From Ilyomonas sp965214235 (GTDB taxonomy: Bacteria; Bacteroidota; Bacteroidia; Chitinophagales; Chitinophagaceae), in assembly GCA_965214235.1 (NCBI GenBank), contig CBDCBH010000003.1, forward strand, positions 1,302,001 through 1,366,000: a stretch of 64,000 nucleotides of DNA. Reading direction: 5' to 3'. Within the stretch, counting starts at the first letter, position 1; each line of letters begins with the position of its first letter. The notes beneath the pieces are model-generated. The model saw only the letters and a list, made by a program, of their open reading frames with translations, searched no databases and had not been told where the DNA came from. This document shows, piece after piece, positions 36,503 to 44,151 of this stretch. The position numbers and the translations under genes were made by a program.

Positions 36503-37717
36503 TCAACCTTTTGCCGCTTCCTTTTTTGCTTTGTATGTTGTAATGATATTTAATAATTGTTGCGCTCTGATTTGCCAATCCGCCTTCTTCGCAATACTAA
36601 TTCGTTCCTGTTGCAGTTCGGTGCTGTTTTGTGCAAAAGCATCGCGAATACTACTTATAAAATCATCGCTGCTGCTGGCGCGATAAGTTACTTCATCGGC
36701 CTCGCCGATGGACGCAAACGGCGTCATCACAACAGGCAAACCCATCGCTAAATATTCATTGGCTTTTAAAGGATAAATAGCAGCCGTTAGTGAGTTTAAT
36801 TTATAAGGAATAATGCCTACATGCATGTCGCTCATCAGCTTTGGAACTTCATCAGATGTTACCGGCGGAATAAACGTTACATTGTTGTAATGAGACAAGC
36901 GGCTGTATACCGTTTCATCAAAAATTTTTCCTGCGAAATTAAAGTTGATATAAGGCATGTTTTTTATAACCGGTTCCAGCAAATCAACGTCAATACGGTT
37001 ATCAATGCTGCCGGTATAGCCAATTGTTTTTGGTTGCGTTGCTGCTTCGGCAAGTTTTCTTTTATGCCGATAAAATGAACTAAAATGAACACCATTATAA
37101 ACAATTTCGGTTGGTACGTTCGCTTGTTGTTTTCTTCTTTTCAATTCATCCGATGTAACAATTAATAAATCAACCCGGGTTATAAAATTTCGTTCTGTTT
37201 CTTCTGCAAAGCCTTTAAAATAAGGCACATTGATGAAGTCGTCGTAACAATAATAAACTGTAAAATCTATATTGTTTATTTTCCACCATAAACCCAAAAA
37301 AGGTTGAAATGAATTGAAGCCGGTAATGTTTTTCATTCCTAATTTCTTCGCCGCTTTATTAATGAAATAACCTGTGATGGCGGCGTTGAATTGATTGGCT
37401 TTGGCAAACATTTTTTTTGAAGTAAAAACAAACGAAGGAAATACAGGCGGCAGCGATAACAGGTATAAGCCTTTGCTTTCATCGCCGCTTATTTTACGCA
37501 AGCGTTTTTTAAATCCTAAAGCCCGTTTCCATTCTACTTTCGCGTTGCCCCGCATCGCTTTTATACAATCGGAAATGGTGTAAGCATAATCAACATACAA
37601 CACCAGGTTATCATTCGCAACGCACTTCATCAGCTCAACTGTTGAGCGCAGATAATCGGCTTTCCATGCAGGCAAAGCAAAGCAGATAATATGTTCCGGC
37701 GCGGCTGATGTTTTCAT
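36503..37717 (-). CDS. GT-B glycosyltransferase of the polysaccharide operon
   Basis: 404 residues with weaker GT1/GT4-like features: VYYCYDDFINVPYF in the acceptor domain, TIGYTGSIDNRIDVDLLEPV at the donor domain start, HVGIIPYKLNSLTAAIYPLKANEYLAMGLPVV with the conserved Glu. These fit the subgroup that includes UDP-galactopyranose and teichuronic-acid-type transferases. The segment SFVFTS is encoded by one of the exact 18-bp copies of the recurrent motif. Lies 1 bp from the Wzz-like gene. Confidence 0.88.
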   Translation of the reverse strand: MKTSAAPEHIICFALPAWKADYLRSTVELMKCVANDNLVLYVDYAYTISDCIKAMRGNAKVEWKRALGFKKRLRKISGDESKGLYLLSLPPVFPSFVFTSKKMFAKANQFNAAITGYFINKAAKKLGMKNITGFNSFQPFLGLWWKINNIDFTVYYCYDDFINVPYFKGFAEETERNFITRVDLLIVTSDELKRRKQQANVPTEIVYNGVHFSSFYRHKRKLAEAATQPKTIGYTGSIDNRIDVDLLEPVIKNMPYINFNFAGKIFDETVYSRLSHYNNVTFIPPVTSDEVPKLMSDMHVGIIPYKLNSLTAAIYPLKANEYLAMGLPVVMTPFASIGEADEVTYRASSSDDFISSIRDAFAQNSTELQQERISIAKKADWQIRAQQLLNIITTYKAKKEAAKG

Positions 37718-37718
37718 A

Positions 37719-39902
37719 TCATCTTATATTAAGCGTTACTGTTTTTTTTACTTTCCGGCGTAACCAGCTTCTTTTTTTCGGTATCTCTCCCACTACGCCA
37801 TCAATGTTCACATCTGATGTGTTTACTAACCATGTGTAAAAAGGAATACTGCGATCAATATTTTTTGTTTTGGCTAAAAATTCTTTGTCGGCTGGTTGCC
37901 AAATGGTTCTTGCATCAAACACCAGTAAATTTGCGGTGGATGATTTGACAATGGAATGAGGCAGCGCATTGCGCGAAATGTTTGGCGAAACATACAAGAT
38001 AAGCCGGTGTGATGAAATATCCTGCCTGATTAATTCGCACACACATTTATAATTTAACTGTTCGGTTGAAGGTGTGTAAACTGCAAATGAATGTGCTGGC
38101 AATGCTTCTGAAAAGATGGTTTTATTTTGTTCGGGAATTACCCACAACACATCGTTATACAATGCGCTTAATTGCTGATGCAACACCAAAATATCTTTCG
38201 CTTTGTAAACATCCGCCCGCGTTGCGATGAATGAAATTTGCGCTTTATTATTCGCTTCAATATCGCTGGTTATAAAAGGAAGCAGTGTAGTTACCAATTG
38301 CTCGGTTAATATCATGGCGAGCGACGACTTGTACAACTTGCCTTCTTTGGTTAAATCATCGGAAAGCGCAACACCGCCAAGCGGCAAACCCATTAATTTT
38401 TTTGCACGTTCCGGTGTGCGAACCGAAGCATCGGCAACATCTTTACCAATTACTACGGAGCCAACGGTAAGAAACCCTACCAAAAATGCGGCTATAATTA
38501 ACAGTATCCGTTTGGATGCCTGCGGTTCCAGCGGAAAGAAAGGCGCATCAATTACAACTAAGTTAGAGCTTAATGAAATACTGCTTTGGCGCAATCTGGC
38601 TAAGTTCAAGCCATGAAGAATAGAAAGAAATTCCTGCTCGTTAATATCAATTTGCCGGTCAAGCCTTTTTATTGATGAACCTAAGGGTGCAAACTGGCTG
38701 TATTCGTCCAAATAATTTCCACGTGTGGTAGTTAAAACATTGATGTTTGCATTGGCTTTATCATAAGCGATGGCGTTGCTTACCCACTCCTGAATCAGGT
38801 CGGTACGCGGTACAGTTTCAATACTATAGCTAAGGTTATTGTAGTTGCTGGTTTCGTGTTTAATGGAATCTTCCACCAATTTTCTTTTATCGGTAAGTTC
38901 AGCTACTTTTTGCGCGTTGTTGTACACGGCAGCTACTTCAAGCTGGGCATTGATGGAACCTAAATTCTGACGCAACCGCATCAGGGTAGTGCTATTGGTA
39001 ATTTGCTTTTCTCTTGAGTTCAGTTTGCTTTCTACCAGTTTCAATGCTTGCGAACTGCCATCGCGCTCTTCTTTCATTCTGTATATTTCCTTCTCAACTT
39101 CTTCTTTTGATTGCGCGATGTATCTTGTTTGCTCATAATAGTTGATGATCTGGTGATCTTTTCCAAACGTTTTCAAATCATCCTCCGCTGTCTGCAGCTT
39201 TCCTTTTACTTCGTCTAATTTTCTTTCAAAATAATCAACTGCCGAACTGGTTTGATCAACCTTTAAACTTTTGTATTTACTGATAAAAATTTGAGAGTGC
39301 AACTCCAGTGTACGCATACAAACGGCAGGGTCGGAACAGTCGTAAATTATCTGCACCATATCACTGGTATTAATGCGCGAAACCGTAAGACCTGTTGTGA
39401 TATTATCAATGCTGTAAAACGATTTCTTACCATCTAATATTCGTGCAATGGGGTTATCGGCTTTAGAGTGATAAATGGTTTGCAGATAATTGTAAACACT
39501 TTGCGTATCGCCTAAATGCTGCGCCTGCAACATTAATTTTTCGCCGGCATATTTTTCTAAATCTTCAAATCCCTGGCTACCTAAAATTTTAAAATCGGGC
39601 TTGCGTAATAACAAGTGTTCGGCAAGCAAATGAATCGCTACCTGTTCAATGGTTTCTCTCGATTTTGCAGTAGCTAATAAATTATCAAACGCATTGTTTA
39701 CAGCAAAATAATCAATGCGCTGGTCATCATCGCTGGTAATAGAATAACCGCTGGCAACGCCGGTGTACAATGTTGTGTTGCTAATGTAATCATGCTGCAT
39801 ATCGCGTGTGAAATAATACACCGCGCCAGCGCAAATGAGCGGAACTAAAAGCACCCACAATAGCTTTCGGAGCAACAATCTTATATAGGGGATGATTTTC
39901 AT
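37719..39902 (-). CDS. Wzz/BY-kinase-like chain-length protein with degenerate cytoplasmic domain
   Basis: 727 residues. An N-terminal membrane helix (LLWVLLVPLICAGAVYYFT), a long periplasmic coiled-coil Wzz/GNVR-like region, and a second helix around residues 466-487 (RILLIIAAFLVGFLTVGSVV) give the topology of polysaccharide co-polymerases. The C-terminal 235 residues sit where a tyrosine autokinase (BY-kinase) normally lies, but the Walker A position near residue 556 reads IATRADVYKAKDIL, without GxxxxGK[ST], and no Tyr-rich tail is present. It would set polymer length or couple to the exporter without kinase activity. Starts 4 bp inside the TolC-like gene. Confidence 0.87.
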   Translation of the reverse strand: MKIIPYIRLLLRKLLWVLLVPLICAGAVYYFTRDMQHDYISNTTLYTGVASGYSITSDDDQRIDYFAVNNAFDNLLATAKSRETIEQVAIHLLAEHLLLRKPDFKILGSQGFEDLEKYAGEKLMLQAQHLGDTQSVYNYLQTIYHSKADNPIARILDGKKSFYSIDNITTGLTVSRINTSDMVQIIYDCSDPAVCMRTLELHSQIFISKYKSLKVDQTSSAVDYFERKLDEVKGKLQTAEDDLKTFGKDHQIINYYEQTRYIAQSKEEVEKEIYRMKEERDGSSQALKLVESKLNSREKQITNSTTLMRLRQNLGSINAQLEVAAVYNNAQKVAELTDKRKLVEDSIKHETSNYNNLSYSIETVPRTDLIQEWVSNAIAYDKANANINVLTTTRGNYLDEYSQFAPLGSSIKRLDRQIDINEQEFLSILHGLNLARLRQSSISLSSNLVVIDAPFFPLEPQASKRILLIIAAFLVGFLTVGSVVIGKDVADASVRTPERAKKLMGLPLGGVALSDDLTKEGKLYKSSLAMILTEQLVTTLLPFITSDIEANNKAQISFIATRADVYKAKDILVLHQQLSALYNDVLWVIPEQNKTIFSEALPAHSFAVYTPSTEQLNYKCVCELIRQDISSHRLILYVSPNISRNALPHSIVKSSTANLLVFDARTIWQPADKEFLAKTKNIDRSIPFYTWLVNTSDVNIDGVVGEIPKKRSWLRRKVKKTVTLNIR

Positions 39903-40663
39903 TTTCTCCGTAGCATAATTTGTGACATCGGCACGCCAATGAGATTCTGGAACTGAAAATAATAAATTGAGAATTGTCTTTTTGAATCTTCGTAATCCGC
40001 TCTGGCATTCACTTCTATCTCTTTTAAACGGGAGAGTTCGGAAGCCGGTATGATGCCATCTTTAAACTCTAACGATGATACCTGGTATTGATTTATAGCG
40101 GCTTGTTTGGCATCGCTGCGAATGTTCATCAGGTTGCGGTAAAAAATAAGATTGTAATAAACCTGAATTAAAACCTGTATAGCCTCTTGCTTTACCTGGT
40201 CTTCTTTATCAAGGCTGGATTGCAGCTCGGCTTTGTACAAATTAATCCTTGCTTTTCGGCCAACCAATTCGTACAGCGGCAAAGTAATTTGCACACCGGT
40301 ACGATAGCCGTTGCTGATGTTAGAAGAAGTAACACTGCCCGGCACCTGGTTACCTGCTGTAAGAAGGTTTTGATTGCCTAAGGAGTAATTAAAAAAACCG
40401 GAAACGTCGTTCGTCCACTGCTGTTGCATGAACTTTACCTGGTAGCGGGAAGCATCCACACCATCGTGTTGAAACCTGATGGCAGGTGAATTTCTCAGTG
40501 CAATGGTAATAATGCTGTCGAGCGGCACCAGTTGCTGTTGAAGATCGGCTTCTTCATCTAAAAATACAGAGTCTCTGGCGGCTGCCAGTCTAACTTGTGC
40601 AAAGCCGTTGCCATGAAGCAGCAGGAGGGCTGCTATCAAAGCACATACATGCTTGCTTATCAT
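39899..40663 (-). CDS. Half-length TolC-family outer membrane protein
   Basis: 254 residues with a signal peptide (ALIAALLLLHGNGFAQ). It contains one outer-membrane efflux protein repeat: PLDSIITIALRNSPAIRFQ, GYRTGVQITLPLYELVGRKA and a long helical stretch ending QFQNLIGVP. Normal TolC proteins have two such repeats and about 420-480 residues, so this is half size, yet no frameshift or truncated second half follows; the stop overlaps the wzz start by 4 bp. It may assemble as a higher oligomer or form only a periplasmic collar. No Wza/SLBB export protein is present in the locus, so it is the candidate outer-membrane component. Confidence 0.82.
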   Translation of the reverse strand: MISKHVCALIAALLLLHGNGFAQVRLAAARDSVFLDEEADLQQQLVPLDSIITIALRNSPAIRFQHDGVDASRYQVKFMQQQWTNDVSGFFNYSLGNQNLLTAGNQVPGSVTSSNISNGYRTGVQITLPLYELVGRKARINLYKAELQSSLDKEDQVKQEAIQVLIQVYYNLIFYRNLMNIRSDAKQAAINQYQVSSLEFKDGIIPASELSRLKEIEVNARADYEDSKRQFSIYYFQFQNLIGVPMSQIMLRRK

Positions 40664-40666
40664 TGA

Positions 40667-41878
40667 TTATACGTTTTCTTTCTGAAATAATGCCGGAACA
40701 GTTTTAAAAATCAACTTCATGTCTTTTAAAAAACTGTAGTCTTTTGCATACACATTGTCCAGCATTAATCTTTCTTTTTCCGACATTTCGCCCTTGCCTC
40801 TTTTTTCAACCTGCCACAATCCGGTAATTCCTGCAGGTGCTAAAAAACGAAGCACATACTCATCGGTGGTTAGTTGTTCGGCTTCATACAAAGGCAGCGG
40901 TCGGTTGCCCACAATGCTCATGTCGCCAATCACAACATTCCAAAGTTGTGGCAGTTCATCAATGCTCATATTGCGAATGAAATTGCCTACTTTGGTAATG
41001 CGCGGATCATTCTTAATTTTTATAAACGCCGAGCCGCCTGCCGCTTTTTTATGGCTGATGTATTGCCGCTCGCACCATTCTATTTTATCAGCATAAATAA
41101 GGCTCTTGCATCCTGTTCCGGCGGTTGCGCACTCGCTGCAAAGCGTAACGTTGCTGGTGGTTGCGCTTTGTGAAGCAGTTTCTTTTTTTACATCATTGCT
41201 ATTATACTGGTTCAAATGTTTTAAGTCTTTCAGCTTCTGATCAGCATTCACATACATAGACCTGAATTTGTAAAACTTAAACAGCTTATAACCAGTGCCC
41301 ACACGAAGCGCGTAATAAAACACCGGACCTTTTGATTCGAGCTTTAATAAAATAAAAATCAGTAAAAACAAAGGTGAAAGCAGTATCAATACGCTGCCGG
41401 CGAAAACCACGTCGAACAAGCGTTTGAGCAACGGAGTGCGGTATAGTTTTAGTTCATTGGCTTTGGTTGCCTGTTTTAAAAACTGCCAGTTTTCAATTAA
41501 AAAACAAAGCCGTATTTCCAGTTCGTTTTGAGAAGGAGCGTTAGTAAATATTTCAGCGATACCTACGCGTAATGATAGCTTCCGCAAGTTTGGCGTAACG
41601 CTAGATGTGCAAATAACAAACGGCACATCGGGAAACTGTTTTTCTTTTAAATTCTGAAGCAACGAAATGCCTGATGAACTCATGATTTCGTTGCAGGAAA
41701 TAACAACAGAAACCTCAAACTGTTCAGCTTTCCATTTTGAATACAACTCATATCCATTCTTAAAATTTATTGCCTGATGACCAGGAATATTGCACTTGTT
41801 CAACGTATGAAGCAACATCTCACTGCTGTTAACAACCGCAATTATTTTAGGGGAAGAAGTATAGGTAGCTGTCTGCAT
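40667..41878 (-). CDS. Undecaprenyl-phosphate sugar transferase fused to a degenerate receiver domain
   Basis: 403 residues. Residues 10-135 have the alternating strand/helix pattern of a response-regulator receiver, but the phospho-Asp position is Ser61/Cys62 (VVISCNE) and the conserved Lys is replaced (IFTNAP), so it looks like a pseudo-receiver. From residue 150 the bacterial sugar transferase domain begins: KRLFDVVFAGSVLILLSPLF, FKFYKFRSMYVNAD, KNDPRITKVGNFIRN, SIDELPQLWNV and SIVGNRPLPLYEAE. Between about 211 and 283 an insert carries Cys247, Cys250, Cys257 and Cys269, a possible metal site. The enzyme starts repeat-unit synthesis by loading a sugar phosphate onto the lipid carrier. Confidence 0.9.
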   Translation of the reverse strand: MQTATYTSSPKIIAVVNSSEMLLHTLNKCNIPGHQAINFKNGYELYSKWKAEQFEVSVVISCNEIMSSSGISLLQNLKEKQFPDVPFVICTSSVTPNLRKLSLRVGIAEIFTNAPSQNELEIRLCFLIENWQFLKQATKANELKLYRTPLLKRLFDVVFAGSVLILLSPLFLLIFILLKLESKGPVFYYALRVGTGYKLFKFYKFRSMYVNADQKLKDLKHLNQYNSNDVKKETASQSATTSNVTLCSECATAGTGCKSLIYADKIEWCERQYISHKKAAGGSAFIKIKNDPRITKVGNFIRNMSIDELPQLWNVVIGDMSIVGNRPLPLYEAEQLTTDEYVLRFLAPAGITGLWQVEKRGKGEMSEKERLMLDNVYAKDYSFLKDMKLIFKTVPALFQKENV

Positions 41879-41879
41879 G

Positions 41880-42296
41880 TTATGCGTGCTTTAATGAATA
41901 TAAATTGCCTGCGCGTTTTAAAACTATGTTCACCCTTATCTCCAGTTCTTTCGGGTTAAATGGCTTTAAAACATAATCATCCGCACCTTCCGATAAACAT
42001 TTAATTCTGTTATCAGATGAATGATCGCCGGTGAGAATAATAATGGGAATAGAATTAAAAAAGCCGCTTGCTTTTACTTGCTTTATCAATTCCAAGCCAT
42101 TTAAAAAAGGCGTGTTTAAATCGGTAATAATTAAGTCCGGTACAGTACCATTTTGCATGGCAGACATTGCCGCCATACCATTACTAAAAATGGAGGTAGT
42201 GTAATTTTTTGCAAAACAATAATTTAAAACACTTTGCATGTACAGGTCGTCTTCAATAATAAAAATGTGATTGTCGTTTTCTGATTTGTAATTCAT
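41880..42296 (-). CDS. Single-domain response regulator heading the polysaccharide operon
   Basis: 138 residues, receiver domain only: acidic pair in FIIEDD, phospho-acceptor Asp59 in LIITDLNTP, Thr in ILTGDHS and Lys in VLKPF. There is no DNA-binding output, so it would act by protein contact. It is the first gene of the operon and lies 1 bp from the sugar transferase with the pseudo-receiver domain, a strong hint that the two proteins interact. Its kinase may be the hybrid kinase at 44152-47034. Confidence 0.94.
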   Translation of the reverse strand: MNYKSENDNHIFIIEDDLYMQSVLNYCFAKNYTTSIFSNGMAAMSAMQNGTVPDLIITDLNTPFLNGLELIKQVKASGFFNSIPIIILTGDHSSDNRIKCLSEGADDYVLKPFNPKELEIRVNIVLKRAGNLYSLKHA

Positions 42297-42733
42297 CGGA
42301 TTTGTTTAATACTGGATGAAATAATATTGGATTAACAGAACAAAAATAATTTCTCTTGCCCATTAAAAACTGTGTTTAATCACATTTTAATCGAAGTATA
42401 ATATGCCTGCAAAAGAAGTAACAATTTTGGTGTTTATAAAAGCAGCAATAGGTAAATAAATAAACACTTTTCTTTCATAAGCAATCAGCCTGGAAGTCTT
42501 TTGTACATTGCATTTGAGCAGTTTATAATTGCTTTACTTTATCGGTAAAACAAAAGCAATTCTTTGCCTTAAAATTAACTGATAAAACAAACAGTACAAT
42601 TAAATTATTTTAAGGTTGATGAACATATCCTTATGCAAAACTTATCTTTACCAAAAGAATGTTTTTACAGTAAAAACAAAAATAAAAACTACAACAATTT
42701 AAGTGCATTAGTAAACTTCCAACGTTCAATATC
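42297..42733. other. Divergent control region between polysaccharide operon and NtrC-type activator
   Basis: 437 bp, very AT-rich, with no gene. It must carry promoters for both directions. I searched by eye for a sigma-54 promoter (GG-N10-GC) and found none with correct spacing. A 19-bp palindrome, TGTTTTTAC-A-GTAAAAACA at 42660-42678, is annotated separately. Confidence 0.5.
42660..42678. promoter_or_regulatory. Palindrome TGTTTTTAC-A-GTAAAAACA upstream of the NtrC-type gene
   Basis: Two perfect 9-bp arms around a central A, 55 bp before the activator start. The right arm runs into one copy of the recurrent TAAAAACAAA motif. It could be a dimeric regulator site, possibly for autoregulation. 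Confidence 0.4.
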
Positions 42734-44107
42734 ATGCAACCATTTCAAGTATTTATAGTTGAAGACGACGATTGGTACAGCGAAATTTTAGGGTATCATC
42801 TTTCATTAAATCCCGACTATCATGTAACACGCTTTGCGAGCGGCAAAGACGTATTGTGTGCATTAAATAAAAAGCCTGATCTGATAACGATTGATTTTTC
42901 GATGCCTGAATACAAGGGTGATAAATTATTGGAAAAAATAAAAGAGTTCAACCCCGAAATTCCGGTGATTGTTATTAGCAGCCAGGAAGATATTTCTGTT
43001 GCAGTAAAACTATTAAAAATGGGCGCAACCGATTACATTGTAAAAGATGACAATACTATCGATTTGCTGTGGAACGCCATCTTAAAAGTAAGAACAAACA
43101 AAGAATTGAAAAAAGAAGTTGAACACCTGCGCAATGAACTTGGGACGAAATATTCTTTTAACACAAAGTATTCTTTCAATACTATTTTAAAAGGGCAAAG
43201 CGATGCTGTGAACCGTGTGTTTGCATTGATGGAAAAAGCCATCAACAACAACATTAATGTTTCCATTACCGGCGAAACCGGAACCGGTAAAGAACTGGTG
43301 GCAAGAGCCATTCATTACAACAGCGAAAGAAAGAAAAAACCGTTTGTTGAAGTGAACATGGCAGCTATACCTAAAGACTTGTTGGAAAGCGAATTGATGG
43401 GACATGAGAGAGGCGCGTTTACCGGTGCGGTTGCCAGAAAAATTGGCAAGTTTGAAGAAGCGAACGGAGGCACTATTTTTTTAGACGAAATTGCTGAAAT
43501 GGACTTTAGCCTGCAAAGCAAAATACTGCGTGTGTTGCAGGAAAGAGAGATTGTAAGAGTGGGTGGCAATGAAAAAATAAAACTGGATATACGGTTGATT
43601 GTTGCTACGCATAAAGACCTGCATGAAGAAGTGCAGGTAGGCATTTTCAGGGAAGATTTGTTTTTTAGAATTTTAGGTTTGCCCATAGAATTGCCGCCTC
43701 TGCGCGAACGTGATAACGACATTTTAATTCTTGCTAAACACTTTGTTGATGAATTTACAAAAGGCAATAAAATGCAAGGATTAGAACTAACGCAGGATGC
43801 AAAAGAAAAGCTTATGCAATATAATTATCCGGGTAACGTGCGTGAGCTGAAAGCTATGATAGACCTGGCTTCCGTGATGTGCAATGGAAAAGAAATTAAA
43901 GCGGATGATATTGTTTATACAGTAAAAAAAAGGACTCAAAAAATAGCTGCCGTTATTGATAAAACTTTGAAAGAACATAACAGCGAGATCATTAGTTTTT
44001 ATCTTAAAAAATACAACAACAATGTGCCGTTGGTTGCTGATAAATTAGACATTGGGCGAAGCACCATTTATAAAATGCTTCAGTTAAAAGAGATTGCCGT
44101 TTGCTGA
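42734..44107 (+). CDS. NtrC-family sigma-54-dependent response regulator
   Basis: 457 residues. Receiver domain with Asp54 in LITIDFSMP, then the AAA+ domain: Walker A GETGTGKE, the sigma-54 contact motif GAFTGA, Walker B GGTIFLDEIAEM, arginine-finger region FREDLFFRI, and a Fis-type helix-turn-helix (VPLVADKLDIGRSTIYKML). The linker contains a small tandem duplication (TKYSFNT twice). It should activate sigma-54 promoters after phosphorylation. It is divergent from the polysaccharide operon and followed after 44 bp by a hybrid kinase, forming a likely two-component unit. Confidence 0.95.
   Translation: MQPFQVFIVEDDDWYSEILGYHLSLNPDYHVTRFASGKDVLCALNKKPDLITIDFSMPEYKGDKLLEKIKEFNPEIPVIVISSQEDISVAVKLLKMGATDYIVKDDNTIDLLWNAILKVRTNKELKKEVEHLRNELGTKYSFNTKYSFNTILKGQSDAVNRVFALMEKAINNNINVSITGETGTGKELVARAIHYNSERKKKPFVEVNMAAIPKDLLESELMGHERGAFTGAVARKIGKFEEANGGTIFLDEIAEMDFSLQSKILRVLQEREIVRVGGNEKIKLDIRLIVATHKDLHEEVQVGIFREDLFFRILGLPIELPPLRERDNDILILAKHFVDEFTKGNKMQGLELTQDAKEKLMQYNYPGNVRELKAMIDLASVMCNGKEIKADDIVYTVKKRTQKIAAVIDKTLKEHNSEIISFYLKKYNNNVPLVADKLDIGRSTIYKMLQLKEIAVC
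43145..43180 (+). repeat. 18-bp imperfect tandem duplication in the regulator linker
   Basis: Units 43145-43162 and 43163-43180 differ at three positions and both encode TKYSFN. They lengthen the linker between receiver and AAA+ domain by six residues. Confidence 0.7.
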
Positions 44108-44120
44108 TTCAAATCAGCAA
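44101..44120 (+). promoter_or_regulatory. Hairpin overlapping the regulator stop codon
   Basis: TTGCTGAT pairs perfectly with ATCAGCAA around a TCAA loop, and the TGA stop lies in the left arm. It sits 32 bp before the kinase ATG. Without a T-run it is not a classical terminator; attenuation or message processing between the two genes is possible. Confidence 0.4.
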
Positions 44121-44151
44121 CTATCCTTTTTCAATCCATCACTTCTTCATT

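Noticed and set aside
42297..42733. Sigma-54 promoter for the polysaccharide operon
   Set aside because: Candidate GG...GC pairs have 9, 11 or 16 bp spacing in place of 10; none was good enough to annotate.
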